Assembly: GCA_003344405.1 (NCBI GenBank)
Contig: NOWV01000159.1
Span: 62,001 to 126,000, forward strand
DNA length: 64,000 bases
Direction: 5' to 3'
Source: Trichoplax sp. H2
Lineage: Eukaryota > Placozoa > Uniplacotomia > Trichoplacea
Part shown: piece after piece, positions 24,394 to 37,032 of the stretch
Position numbering within the stretch: the stretch's first letter is position 1
How the letters are laid out: the number at the start of each line of letters is the position of its first letter
The notes under the pieces: model-generated
What the model saw: only the letters and a program-made list of their open reading frames with translations
The model's database searches: none
What the model was told of the DNA's origin: nothing
Translations under genes and position numbers: made by a program

Positions 24394-26359
24394 TTATAAA
24401 TATTCGGAATTTCTGGTATCTGTGAAGCTTGCATCAGGATGATGCTTAAGGAATAATTTTAAAAAGATTTCTTTTCGCTTCATTGGAACAGAATTATCAT
24501 TGATGACACTTGACAGAAGTTTACGAAGTGATTCCTACAAATCAAAATTATAAATTAATATATTGATGTTTTAACTTAAAATGCAACGTGCAAACTGCTG
24601 ACATGCATATCAGCATCCTGTATATAAACGAGTAAATTGGGAATGTATCCATTCTTGCCTTAGTGCAGGCACTTGCTTCACTTTGATACTGATCTACAGA
24701 CTGTCTAAAACAAAAAACTTGGCCACGATAACCGTCTTGAACTTCAATTGGCTTGAATTCAATCTCTTGACAGTTGATAATCATGAACTTTACTAGCTCA
24801 TCGATTTTTATGCTCTAGCCACATACGGTTTAGAAGACGTGCTGTAATTAGTTTTTCAAGGGTAAAATGATAACATTGTCTTGTATTGTAAGATATGCTA
24901 TTTTATACGCTAGAAATAATATGTATACATGCTTGAATACAATACTATCCTTACCTCAAATTTCTTGATCATGCAGTTGCTAAAATTTTGATAAACAAAC
25001 TGCGCTTCAATGTTTACTCCCAGCGTTTTGTAAGTTATTGTATGATTAATGAACCGTAACAATTTCGAAAGCAGTATTTTGTAACTTGGAGGGAGGAGAA
25101 ACAAGAGAAATTGTAATGCTCTACAGGCTCTCGTACTTTTACCCATCTTAATTAAATCCTCTATGGAATTGTAGATTACCGTTAAACTAGGTGGAAGCAA
25201 AGGCTGAGACAAGGAATCATATCGTCTTAAAACAGCATAAAATAGTTCTTTCCTCGCTTCCTAAATTAAACAATACATAATGGCATGCGTCAAATAAATA
25301 CTAGCACTGTATGTACTGAATAGCCAGCTTTAAGGTTAATAAAAAAACTAAACTAGAAGATACAAACTAAAATATGTTTTGCAACTTCTGTACAACTCCT
25401 AAATTAAGGTAGGCATGAGATCTTCAATCTCAGGTTTGTGTTTTGACGTAGATAGATGTAGATGTACTGTACTGTAGTTACGCCTACGTTATTGTACTGT
25501 ACGTTGTGTTCAGTGAATTGCTAGGTATAATTAATTACTGTAAGTCTAGTCATGTTACAACACGTACGCATACATTCGATAATGAAAACTGGTCAGGTCT
25601 TACATGAGCTGAATTTTTAGTAAAACTTCCTTCTTCTTCAGGCCATGGCTTGTTGAGGCAGTTGAATGCTAACGCTACCCAAGTTTTATCAGTATCCGAT
25701 TGACAGTGATATATCTCAGAATAGTTCTGCTTGCTTATGATGGCCAAAAAGGATTGAAAGTCATCGCCATCACAGTTACTTTGATCTAACGAAAGAGTAG
25801 ACATTGTATCTCGAAATTTCATAACGTCTTCTAAGAAAGGAATTTCTATGAGTTGCAGTAACCGGCGTAAAGCGATTTCTCTTGTCATACTTTTTATTCC
25901 CATTTCGTAACTACTACCCCCAGTGATGTCAGAAATTTTCGATGTAGCACTGCGAGTGTGAGCTTTCTTTGATCCGTCGGCAGCACGAAGGATCTTAACC
26001 AAATTGTAGTCTTTTAGCTTTGTATCACTATTTTTCCGGTTGACTAAGCAATATGTACTATTTTTTGTCCTAAATTTTGCTAACTTAGAATCGAGGCGAA
26101 TAAGAACATTTCTATCTATTAAATATTGACCTAACTTGCATAACTGAGCATGTTGTAGTTGCTTGTCCTTTTCCTTTGCAAAGGAAGCTAAGACCCGCAA
26201 AAGCTCTTTACCAGTAAAGGAATTCTGGAATCCTTTTTTTTTGCAAGACTTGTTTGGAATCGGTAGATTCTCATTCAGGTAATTGATAATATCATTCCAC
26301 ATAACGGTTGCTTTAAATTGTTGTCTCTCATGTCCATGCTGATCCTTATACCCGCTCAT
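24394..26359 (-). CDS. DEPDC7: DEPDC7-like DEP-domain protein, 462 aa, 4 exons
   Basis: Exons in transcript order: 26359-25574, 25260-24955, 24814-24659, 24534-24394. The sum of 1389 nt closes in frame. The family has an N-terminal DEP domain and a C-terminal helical region; its function is poorly known, and DEP domains commonly bind membranes or receptors. The DEP domain spans about residues 18-105 (VMWNDIINYLNENL, then FTGKELLRVLASF, LCKLGQYLIDRNVL). The C-terminal half matches DEPDC7 well: REIALRRLLQLIEIPFLEDV, TWVALAFNCLNKPWPEE, ALQFLLFLLPPSYKILLSKL, DELVKFMIINCQEIEFKP, ESLRKLLSSVINDNSVP, KHHPD. Intron 3 (24658-24535) appears to be GC-AG (ACTAAG|gcaaga), since that join restores the family alignment and keeps phase. 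A GT donor 60 nt downstream would add 20 unaligned residues. The usual length is about 510 aa. It is head to head with the ARHGAP1-like gene. Confidence 0.88.
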
Positions 26360-26512
26360 CTCCCTTTGACTACTTCAACGAAATCCTTGTTTAAATAACG
26401 CTATTAGACAAGATTAATAATAAAATTATGGATCAACTTGATCCGAAATTATTTCCACTCGTACATTGCTTACTTGCCCTACAACAAGTACGGTATTTAC
26501 AACTCAGCCGTT

Positions 26513-27420
26513 CAGTACAGTACTGTATTGTACAGTTAAAAAAACCGCCGGAAAACTTTCGTTACTGTATCAGTAAGTCTAACCGTCACGCATAACTTGA
26601 GATAATTAACTGTACTGTACAGTAAGTTAAGTTAAGTTAATCGTACTGTACTGTACACTGTACAGTACAATACGAGTCAAAGATGTACTGTACTGTACAG
26701 TGTACAGTACTGTACTGTTGAGAGATTTTATTAGGACTACTAAGTAAAAGTACTGTACAGTATTGTAGTACTGTACAGTACAGTATTGTAGTACTGTACC
26801 GTGCATTTGTACAGCAGACAGTACACGGTACGGTATAAAGTTACTGAACCTCTGTTAAATGAGCACATTATCGTAAACCGTCAGTAAAGCGACGGGAGTT
26901 TGCACTAGTAATAATATAATTTTCGTAGGTAAGAAACGCGTAGTGCACATTTTTCTCTCTCTTTTGGTAATGATGATCATTACTGTAGCCATAAAAGGTG
27001 ATCTAGCGTACTATAGTGTACATACTTAGACATCAATTATGAGCCAGAGCGTACTGTACTGTACTGTAGACTACTAAGTCTATGGTAGTGTACTGTACTG
27101 TACAGTAAAATACAGTACAGTAAAATACAGTATTGTACTGTACATTATACTGTAATTACAAGATACCGGACTCTACAGTACTGTACTGTACAGTACAGTA
27201 TTGTACTGTAGACTGGACATACCGTACAGTACAATACAGTACAGTGCGTACTGTAGTCGCCAACTTTCCTAACCTCCCCTCCCATGACGGTGGATTTTAC
27301 TGTACGTTACCGTGTACGTCAGCCGTCGTCAGGCCACTGGCTCGGCTGCAAGAGAATCTACGCTGCGCTATGCCTCTAGCCATACTACTGTACAGTACAG
27401 TACTGTACAGTATACAGTAT
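26513..27420. repeat. GTAC palindromic array in the DEPDC7/ARHGAP1 divergent interval
   Basis: Dense units fill 26513-26830 and 27030-27247, with a last block at 27385-27420. The array starts 154 bp upstream of the DEPDC7 start (minus) and ends 272 bp before the provisional ARHGAP1 start (plus). Open frames across it are repeat translations. Confidence 0.85.
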
Positions 27421-27691
27421 TATTTTATTTATTTATTTATTTTTATCGTGCGGAGACAGAAGAACGACTACAGTACATTTTACTATTCAATAGCGGCTCA
27501 CATCTGGATAAAAATTTTCTTAAACTTGTAAACTTGGTCTAAGTAGCCTGTGTTGACACTAAAAGAGACTAATTTTTGAAACTATATACCATATGAGTAC
27601 ATTAATTTATCCAGCACAGTGTTGTTAAGGTACTGCAAAGCAACGCTACCTGGATGTTCCTGGAAACGAATTTAGAGTGAAAATTTTTGCC

Positions 27692-30600
27692 ATGGAAACA
27701 GTTTCTGAAGGTTCAAATTTGCTCATTCAGTATAACGCTATGTTCTTTACCTTAGTATTACATCTTGTATGATCTAGAATTGAACGTATTATCGTATTGT
27801 TGAAGGGCACTAAACGTAAACCTATGTTAATACAAATATAAGTACAGTATGAAGTACTGCATTTAGCAGAAGTCTTAAGTTAATAATATAATCTTTATGA
27901 AACATAACGGTAGTACTGTACTAATTTGTTGAAATAACTTGTAACATCTAAAAACGTGAGACAATTAATTAATATAGTTATGATAGGCTTTTAGGTTAAA
28001 CTCATGTTCGTAACTTATACTGTAACTTCACGAAACTGTGAAAGTTTGAACCATAGAAGTACGAAAACTATGGTTTGAATTTACGAAGTGTAGTTAAACA
28101 TTTATAAATAAAATAGTACAGTGAACAAACAAATGATGATAGCTATTTAGTAAAGTACCGCCATAGATAGACGTATCTGTTAATGACAAAACTTAAGTAA
28201 TTATTTGGTTAGCGCATGGTAAATCTTAACTTATAGGAATCGTTAGCAATACTGTACAGGACTAGCTACTAAGCGTGAAGCAATGCAGTAGTTTGAAATT
28301 CTGAGCTTGAGGTAGTCACTGAGACTCACCGTCTCTGCCAAAGAGCGTCATCATTAATGGGCGTTGCTACAGAATTTTTACTAAGTTAAGAAATATTGCG
28401 CAGCACTTCAATATAAAGATAATGGATTATTAATTAATTATAATTGAGCATAATCGATATATAAAGAAGCTCAGAAATATTGCTAAGCATTCGTGTCGGC
28501 ATTGATGGCGAACTTGCACATTTCTAACGTCGACGCATTGCTGCAGTTATTACTATATCAATAAATGATTGTTTTCAAAATTTGTGAATTTACTGTATTT
28601 ATTGCGAAATGATACATTGTAGGTAGCTCCAATGCCAGTGGCTTAACTCCGATGAATGATTCTGGAAATTTTCAAGACATAGAAAAATATCGTATGCTAT
28701 CGATTGCAGGTCAGGATCAGAGTTAATGACCTATCATACAATGGAATGGCGTTATATAAATTGCTAACGATAATGCAATTTACTGGCTATTACTAGTAAA
28801 GTATTGTAAAGACAATAGAATCCTACGTAGCTATACTGTAATCCTACATTCGAAACACATACGAGTATATAGTGTTGCACCAGTTACAGTTAGTTAAATT
28901 TTATATTTATGTCTACCTATACCTTAACAGTGTATTACCCAGCATTTTTTATCTGAAAGAATCAATTTTGAATTACACCCTCACACTTACAGTCAATTCG
29001 CTCTCATCTTGTGTAAAATGTGACTTTTCCATTTACTACACAATTAGTCTGATGTATGGGTCTAGAAATTAACACGTATTCCTTTTAAAATTACACTGGT
29101 AATACTGATTTTATCATTATTAATGGCATTGACTACAGTACTCTGCACTATAAGTTAGTCATAAACTATTTTCTTTGCAGTTGTCCAGATTTGGATAACT
29201 TAACATGATTTAAACATTCAACTCTGCAAATAACTGGGATATCAGTAGTACGTTATTTAACGAAGTATCAAACAAACTAGTTCTATCTATTAAATAAAGT
29301 TAGTTCTTTGCTTTGCTTAATAATGTACCATCTGATTAGTAACTTGAAAATGCAGTCTATGTATGTGCAAAGGCAAGAGGCTAATGAAATGAATGATATA
29401 ACTTAGTAATATAAATAGGTCAACTTTTACTTGCTGTTTATAATTACAATCATTGTGTGTGAAGACGAATAGTGAGTACCAGGAACCCCGAGTATGAAAT
29501 CGAATAATCCAAAACTATCCGTAATCGTTCGATTGTACTCTGAAATTAAATTCGAAAGCATATCTAATTACTTATCTAGTAACGAAATTATAATTCACCT
29601 GTTACCAGCTCTTTCTTACGATAAAATTATGCTAATCGTAAACACAATATCTGTATGCCATCGATAATTTAAATTAATTAACTGAGTCGTATTTACAGCT
29701 TTGTATTTTAATTAATTAATGTAAGAAATATGCAAATACTGTATGCAGCATTGCGGTGGCTATGCTGAAGTAACAGTAACAAATTTTTTGCATTTATTTT
29801 ATTTACATGTAGGAGATGATAGAAATAGTCGAAAATTGATATTGTTTTACAGTTGTCGGTTGCCTCCTGTCGCCGAAATTGAACATGAGCGCCTTTTAGA
29901 GTAATTGATTTATGAAAGAATAGAGTTTAACACCATCGTAATGGTTTCTCTTCCTTGAAAATAGATACTTGAAAAAAACGTTGGATAGCTATGTAGAAAG
30001 CGATTATTCGTTGATTTATTTTCATTATGGCTTAAATAGTAAGAATAAGCCCTCGTACACCTGGCTTATCCAAGCCTATAGAGCTTTTGATAGAAAGTTA
30101 GTAATTACTGGACTCCTATTGAATGCCTGCATGCAATCATTTCTTTGTAAACTCGATTAACCTCCTTTTACTGTAATCGTACCTAAGGTATAAAAAAAAT
30201 TTGAAGGCGTTATATATTGTCCATGCAAGCAACTTCATTAAAGTAATGTTCACACTTTTGAGACCCATTATAAGGTACTACCATTTAGGGTAATTTCATT
30301 TTAATATATAGATTCAGATAAGTTCTTTTACTTATTATTTGTATAAGTATATACAGACTGTAAATTTGGGTTGAATCTACATTACTAAGTGTCTACACCC
30401 TCTATTGCAAAGCCGAAAATTTGGAAGAAAAGTTCAATATATTAACCGACTCGAAGAATTAAAAGAATTTACTCACTATGATCAATTAGATATTCCGTCC
30501 GAAGTTGACGAGTATATGCGATTTATTTGTATTATGTAGCTTAATAAAGAATATGCATAAGTAATATAGCTGTAAGATGTAACCATAAATTTCATCAGAT

Positions 30601-32336
30601 ATGATCAACGAAAGGGTTCTAAGATCTCTCGTAATGTCTCAAGTACGAATATTGGAGGTTCTTCTGTTTTTGGTGTCTCTCTGAAGCAGTAAGTAATGTT
30701 TGTGTTAACTGAAACATTACTAAGAATGCTTACTAACTTTCTATCGCCCAATAAGACTATTGTTAAGAGAAGACAGACAGATACCGCTTATAGTAGAGCG
30801 TTGTTGTGAATATATTACCGAAAATGGTTAGATTTCTTTCTTATTCGAAACCCTGTATGTATAAGTGATAAAGTAGTACATTTCATGTACATTTTGCAGG
30901 CTTAGAAAATGAAGGGATATTTCGAAGATCTGCAAATTTCTTAACCTTGAATGACGTCAAAAACAAGTTTGATGATGGTACGCGATTTTGAAGGGAGTGT
31001 CGTAATTGAATTACAATAAATCACTATCCCTTATGTTACCTTAAATTAATGGTTCACATATATGTACGACCAATCGATGTTTCATTTAGTTGCTGATCAA
31101 ATACTCAGCAATAAATTTAAAAGTTCAATTGGCCGCGTATGTAAATCTTTATAACTGTCTAAGTATTGTTTCTAGCTTTGTAATGATAACATTTTGAAAG
31201 ATTTTACTAAATTATTATCTCCATTTCAAGGAATCATACTGCATGGTATTGTAGGTATTTTAGTAGGTGTAATATAGTCAGTGTTACGAAACCCCGTACT
31301 TATAAAAATATTACAGTACCATTCGTATACACGCGGCAGCGCAACTGTGATCCAACAATAAAGGATCAAATTCTATTTCTAGTACCGGTTCTTCTCGAAA
31401 AAGCTACCTCAGTATGTTTATTCCGAAATTTATTTATCTATATCAAGCAAGTTCTTATTAAAAATTGCTTGATGCAGGGCACAGTAACTGCCACTGTAAT
31501 CTTTGCTACCGGAGATATTATGATACGAATAATTTTAGGTCTAATGACATTTTTGCGAAATATCTGAAATACATATTTCCCCAAGTTTCACAAACTTTAT
31601 GATATATGTTTCACACTTAGAATTCTGCTTCTTGTTTATGTTTCTTATTTCTCGGCAGGTGAAGATGTCGAATTTGCTTATTATAATGATATCCACTTAC
31701 CAGCAGTCCTATTAAAAAAGTGGTTACGCGAGCTTCCAGAACCGTTATTAACGTTTAAAACAAATAAGTTCTTGGAGTACTTTGATGGTACATAATTCTA
31801 CGATTTTAATCGAAAATGATCGATTTGGTTTTTCAATAATAAATATTATTCGCTTCTATCGATTCACTTTCTAATTAGGAAATCACGATGATAACCAGAT
31901 AGAAATTATTAAACAGATCATCCGTAACCTTCCTGAAGAAAATCGCGTACTTTTATGCTTTCTTCTTGACTTTTTGAAAAAGGTTAGCTAGCGTAATACT
32001 TCGTTAAAATTCAAATACTTTCTTAGGATTCATTATGTGCTTTCTCGAAACCTTACCTATAATAGCTGAAGATACCTTATTGAATACTTTTCGAAGTTTT
32101 GTAACAGTTTTGCAATCTCTGGCTTGAGAGCCAAAGTTGACGGTTACTACGGTTCATATTGATAGGTTGAAGCCAAATCAGATGTAAATAAGATGACTGC
32201 GTCTAATTTAGCGATAGTATTCGCTCCGAACCTGATTTGGTCTTCGAATAGCGTAGCTTCGTTTGATAGCATAAGGCAAGCCAATAGATTAACTGATTCT
32301 TTGATAACGAATAACTTTCTATTAAAGGATGAATAA
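27692..32336 (+). CDS. ARHGAP1: p50RhoGAP/ARHGAP1-like CRAL-TRIO plus RhoGAP protein, about 380 aa, 12 exons
   Basis: Exons: 27692-27710 (provisional), 28623-28709, 29813-29900, 29965-30096, 30188-30274, 30413-30511, 30599-30688, 30768-30826, 30900-30977, 31659-31787, 31879-31982, 32166-32336. The total is 1143 nt in frame. The protein accelerates GTP hydrolysis by Cdc42/Rho; the CRAL-TRIO (Sec14/BCH) half binds lipid and small GTPases. Seen: CRAL-TRIO ([55 protein letters not shown]), then RhoGAP with the arginine finger in [10 protein letters not shown] (about residue 229), [21 protein letters not shown], and [16 protein letters not shown] with the conserved Asn. The linker lacks the PxxP SH3-binding stretch of human ARHGAP1 (439 aa). 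The first exon (METVSE) has a weak donor; translation could instead start at the in-frame ATG at 28652. Confidence 0.92.
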
Positions 32337-32557
32337 GTAAACTATAATAGTAGACTATACGGTTTGCCATTAGTATGATAGCTCAACTGTCACAAGCTAG
32401 GGTTATGGTATATTACCATTCGTAATATGATAGGTGTGCTAAAGATATTGAACATTTCAAAGACAATTATCCATCTATGACAATTTCTTTTGATGTACCA
32501 GTAAGCTTACGGTATTATTTATCCATGTGTGAATAGGTATTATTTCAATCATGTATG

Positions 32558-32563
32558 AATAAA
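32558..32563 (+). terminator. Candidate polyadenylation signal of ARHGAP1
   Basis: AATAAA 222 bp downstream of the ARHGAP1 stop codon. Motif seen, use inferred. Confidence 0.4.
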
Positions 32564-34822
32564 GTCATTAAAACTCAATTATCTAAACAAAAATATAATC
32601 CCTAATAAATTGTTATGTTTCGAGTTAACTACAGTCTGATATTTCGACTTTTAAGATCCAGATTTCCTGTGTTTGGAAAAGTGCTCTAGTAATATTAAAA
32701 ATGTTAGCAAATTTTACAACACATAACAGCGAGACACACATACCATCACGCTAATATGATTGATTGATAGTAGCCCCAGTCACTTTCAATTTTTTGTCTC
32801 TTATCAAACTAATTGTACTGTGATTACTCAATTTTCATAAACTTCATGTTTCGCTCCTCCCATAACACGGCTACATTCGGATACGCTTATAGTACGTTTT
32901 TAAGACGTTTCAGCTTAATTTTTCGAGTACTCCTAAAATTGTTAGACCATTAGTCCACTCTGGCTTAAATTTTTAGGATATTCATACATACAGTAATTGC
33001 TATGACTACAAACACCGGTTATAATAACGAAATAAAGTATTTGAGCTAGTCTATCTTATATTCAAAATAAGATCTCTTATACAGAATTGCTAATACTTTA
33101 TTTAATCATGACAAAAGCTTATTCCAATAATTCTTTGTTGTTGCAATCGACTATGGTAACTAAATTCACTTGAATCTCTACTAATGCCAATTATATAGTA
33201 ATGGACATACCTAAATCATAGCATCAGTAGTTTTCAAAGCAGTAAGCTATCTTAAATCTAAGCACCGAAAAATGTGATCAATCACCTTGAAAGTGGAGTC
33301 TTTTTGGGAATATACTACGCTATTTTGCATCGATAATAGTACGAACATAATAAAACTATGATAAAATTCTTACGCATCAGTAGTTCCAATATAAATGTTC
33401 TGCCAAAGCACAGTCCATGCATTCAATCTATATAAAATGGATAATACGTAGGCAATTGATCTGTAGAATTTTTCCATATAACATTCATTGTTCAGCTGTG
33501 GATCACCACACTATCAGGTTTTAAAGTATTTGTATAGCCTTTTGAGATGTATATCAAACGGAGTGTAGAAAAGCTGATGGTTCATATTTGCAATTAACTG
33601 TATAAGGTAGAAGTTACGAATTTCCCGTGCAAGTATTGTGATAATCCAAAGCCAGTGAGTGTATGAAAGATAAATAGCGTCTAAATAGTTTTCCAACTTC
33701 GGATATTTTCCTGTGCAGTGATGAAATAGATCATGTTTTTGCATTTCCAGTATAGTATGCAGATACGGTAGATGTTGCTAGCATTAATACAGTACTCGGT
33801 TATTTCATTTGCCTTACGACTACGTACCGTCTAAATTCATCAAATTTTTACTACAAGTTATTCTAGATGTATTCATAACCGTGAAATAATAACAAAAGGA
33901 ACATCGATAATTATGTAATAACTCAGGTACGAGTATATCAAGTTTGTCAAATTTAGTTCATCTAAATTAGCTACATAACATCAGGCTTATACTAGAACAA
34001 GAAAGTCAATCCTACGCAATGCAATGTTTCCATTACAGTACATTGAGTGTGAGCATGCACGAGTACTAAGTGATTAGTATTAATTGAATACCATTACTAT
34101 CGACAACTGTAAATGTACAACGCTGTAGACAGCGTGCGTCTATTCTACACTAGTATAGAATAATAGAACAGGAGTATAGTGGTGACAAAATGATTTGTTT
34201 AATTTGGAGAATTACTATCGAAATAGCAATACATTCCGTTTAATTAAGTAAGTAAAACTCGGATAGCGCAATGTTATGTAAGAGGAGAGTATTTTCTCGT
34301 TTCAAGTGAAAAATTTTTCAAAGAACAATTACCCATGTCTTGAGTTTATCTCCTAAAATTTTAAGATCCTTGAGAACTAGGATAAGGTCGAAAATTTTAG
34401 TGGCCATTTGGGGGAAGGATAGCAGGAACACATGATACGCAACAGCAAAAGTAAAAATTTAATAAAACTTTGAATTCTACCGTATTTTAATGAAAACTAG
34501 CACACCCCCTTACTCGAAATATAATCGCGTGCTATACTCGTGCTTGTTACTTTACATACTCTATGTACTGAAAAGTACATGTCACACATGATACACGCGG
34601 ACAAAATTATTTTAAATAAATAATATAATAGATTCGATTTAATTTACAAAATACGAGCTATTTGAGTAAATTCCCCATTTAATTTAGTAGAAGTGTCATA
34701 GTATGAGATAGATATCCTCAGTACAAATGTTCTTACTAATATATGTATAGTACGGATGTGGATACTAGACACCGTGACGCCAGAATATGCGATACTGCCA
34801 TCTTCTGATATATACTGTACTC

Positions 34823-34962
34823 GTTTTCCTTAAAAATTTTCCTACCATCTAAAAAGACCGGAGACGTGCGACTAAACTACAGTAAAAACAATCTGAAGGC
34901 CGATATAAAAATCAGGTCTTTTTTAGACGGAAGGCAAATTTTTCGGAAAACGGGGGGGGGGG
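34823..34962. repeat. Imperfect long inverted repeat ending in an 11-G run
   Basis: The left arm, roughly 34823-34859, ends TCTAAAAAGACC. The right arm, 34915-34951, begins GGTCTTTTTTAGA and ends GGAAAACG, the reverse complement of the outer CGTTTTCC of the left arm. Arms of about 37 bp with a few mismatches enclose about 55 bp. Directly after the right arm is a run of 11 G (34952-34962), striking in this AT-rich DNA. It may be a small foldback transposon; no target-site duplication is seen. Confidence 0.5.
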
Positions 34963-36940
34963 AAAGAGGATGAAGATTTTTTTCTTTAGGAGTCCCTGGT
35001 AGTACAGTATACTGTAGATGTTATGCTTATAATTATACCCGCATATAGTAGCTGTAAACTGTAGCGTAATAGAATCAGGCGATTAGTTTAGGATGTATCA
35101 GCTCTCTCTCGTCTCAGTCTATAAGTAGAAAGACATAAATCATATGAAGATTGTGGGCAGTGTGGTTCTGGAGAGACTATCGAGATCGTTATGTTCTCTA
35201 ATAAAGCGATACTAGGTCAATCACGCAATACTAGGTTAGACACTGCAAAGTAGCCTGAAGCGTGGAGTCCACTTCTTTATTCTCGGTTGCCTTCGCCACA
35301 AGTGATATATATTACATACGTATTAGTAAATTACTAGTGAACGTGTCAATACAATTACGGTATTAGTATTATACGGTTATCTTATCAGTTAGGCAGCTAT
35401 GCAATTTATCTGCCCTAATTCCAGACATTACCAGTCTATCATACATAACAGAGATCATAGTATAATAATTACAATATTTCGGTATAATCGTAAATGAGAC
35501 AGGCATTTAGCATCCCAGTTGTTAATTGTAAACGTAGGTGATAGACGATGAAAGAGCAGGATACTGTATGTACGTATATAGTTAAACAAAGTTCATATTA
35601 CCCTAGTTAATTAGTCTACAGTAATGCAAAACAAAGCATTTGAGAATATTGAGACGTGCTACATCCGCTCCAAAGAATAGACATATAACTACAGCCTAGA
35701 TACTAGATTACACCTTCAATAACGTAAATTTAGTTCAGAATATAAATATTGTACGCGTATACTACAGTATAATGACCCGAATACATCTTATAAACGATAG
35801 CGCTGAGAAAAGCGATGTAATATTAAGAAAAGTACAGTACATCGTTTATTAAGAAGACTGATTTTGAAAGTTGCAAATTTCGATATGCAAATTCTTAAAT
35901 TTTTAAAATTAGAAATCACATGCTGTATTATCATTATAGACTATAAGTCTATGAAAGCCTCTTTTTAACTTTAACGAGAAATTACTATACTATTAAATGT
36001 TATATCGTACACTGCACTACTAAATTTTATGTATTCCACAGTAAGAGATTATTCCGAGAGTATAATTGTAACTTATGTGACATGTGTAGTAACACTGACT
36101 ATGTAAAGTAGATAAGGACTACAATAATTATATTATGAAGCACTGTACTGTAGTTGCAGAGTATACGTACTGTAGTCTTTTGCTATAATACATAGAGATG
36201 TTACACAGCTATCTCAGAATATCGATCTCGATCCTGTATTAAGTTTTCGCAATAAACCTTATTCTGAATCGTCAGCATATCGTGTTTGATTGTTATCCTA
36301 TATAGTCTTGGATCTAATATACGCACATGACCTCGCACATTACAACTTACACTTTATTGTTAATTTTATAATTATCAGTATTTATTGGTTACGACTCTAC
36401 CTTATTTATCATGTGATGAATTTCGTCCTATCACATGTTACATGGGTGACACCAAGTATTATTTTAAAAAGTATTTAGTAAGAATCATTGCATCGTACCG
36501 ATATCCGAGAAACACACCCTACATGGACGATAAATGCAAAACAACGATCTTACTGATACTTTCTAGATGAGCTTGTACAGGAACAAGTGACAGATACCGT
36601 AGTTATTGTTTATAATTTATCGTAATATCTATATTGACCATTTCCGCCTACTTAACAATGTACTTTCCAGCGGCTTAGCTCAACTTTACTAGTTAGTAGT
36701 TTACACGCTCGAGTATGTGCAACATTATTTTACTAACAGAAGATATTTCTCTTAAGATTCCATCTCTCGTAATTATTTGGCATATAAATTGTTCATTTTA
36801 CTTGATTAGAAAACATTACGTCCATCATCATTACTATACAGTATTTCAAAGTATCGTATTGATAGTGTACCTGACGGCATCAAGTTACACTACTAAACCT
36901 AACCGTATTGATCTTCCATATACAGTAAGATTAATCGCAA

Positions 36941-36955
36941 TACTGTATACTGTAC
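36941..36955. repeat. Small GTAC cluster near the DNAH1 promoter
   Basis: The sequence TACTGTATACTGTAC is the only GTAC-type cluster in the 5' region of DNAH1. It lies 64 bp before the X-box and is far smaller than the arrays ahead of the other genes. Confidence 0.5.
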
Positions 36956-37018
36956 TATATTATTGTAGACGCAGCCTAGCGTGTTGCACAGAATAGCAAT
37001 ATAGCATCTCCTTTGGTG

Positions 37019-37032
37019 GTTACCATGGCAAC
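37019..37032 (+). promoter_or_regulatory. Canonical X-box, predicted RFX-factor site of DNAH1
   Basis: GTTACCATGGCAAC is a near-perfect palindrome of the GTNRCC-AT-GGYAAC type bound by RFX transcription factors, which control ciliary genes in animals. It lies 855 bp upstream of the first DNAH1 codon I can define. The distance suggests either an upstream non-coding exon starting near 37.05 kb or a promoter-distal site. The motif is seen; binding and target are inferred from the axonemal gene downstream. Confidence 0.6.

Larger units (their letters stand above)
32337..36940. other. Gene-poor region between ARHGAP1 and DNAH1
   Basis: This is 4.6 kb with no recognised exon on either strand and no tRNA-like sequence. 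AATAAA at 32558-32563, 222 bp after the ARHGAP1 stop, is a candidate polyadenylation signal. A foldback element with a G-run lies at about 34823-34962 and is listed separately. Confidence 0.5.

Noticed and set aside
27685-27699. X-box-like TTTGCCATGGAAAC at the ARHGAP1 start
   Set aside because: Its outer bases do not match the consensus, and it coincides with the candidate start codon context.
29852-29900. Splice acceptor tttacag inside ARHGAP1 exon 3
   Set aside because: The exon reads through it in frame from 29813 ([19 protein letters not shown]), which fits the family without a further intron.
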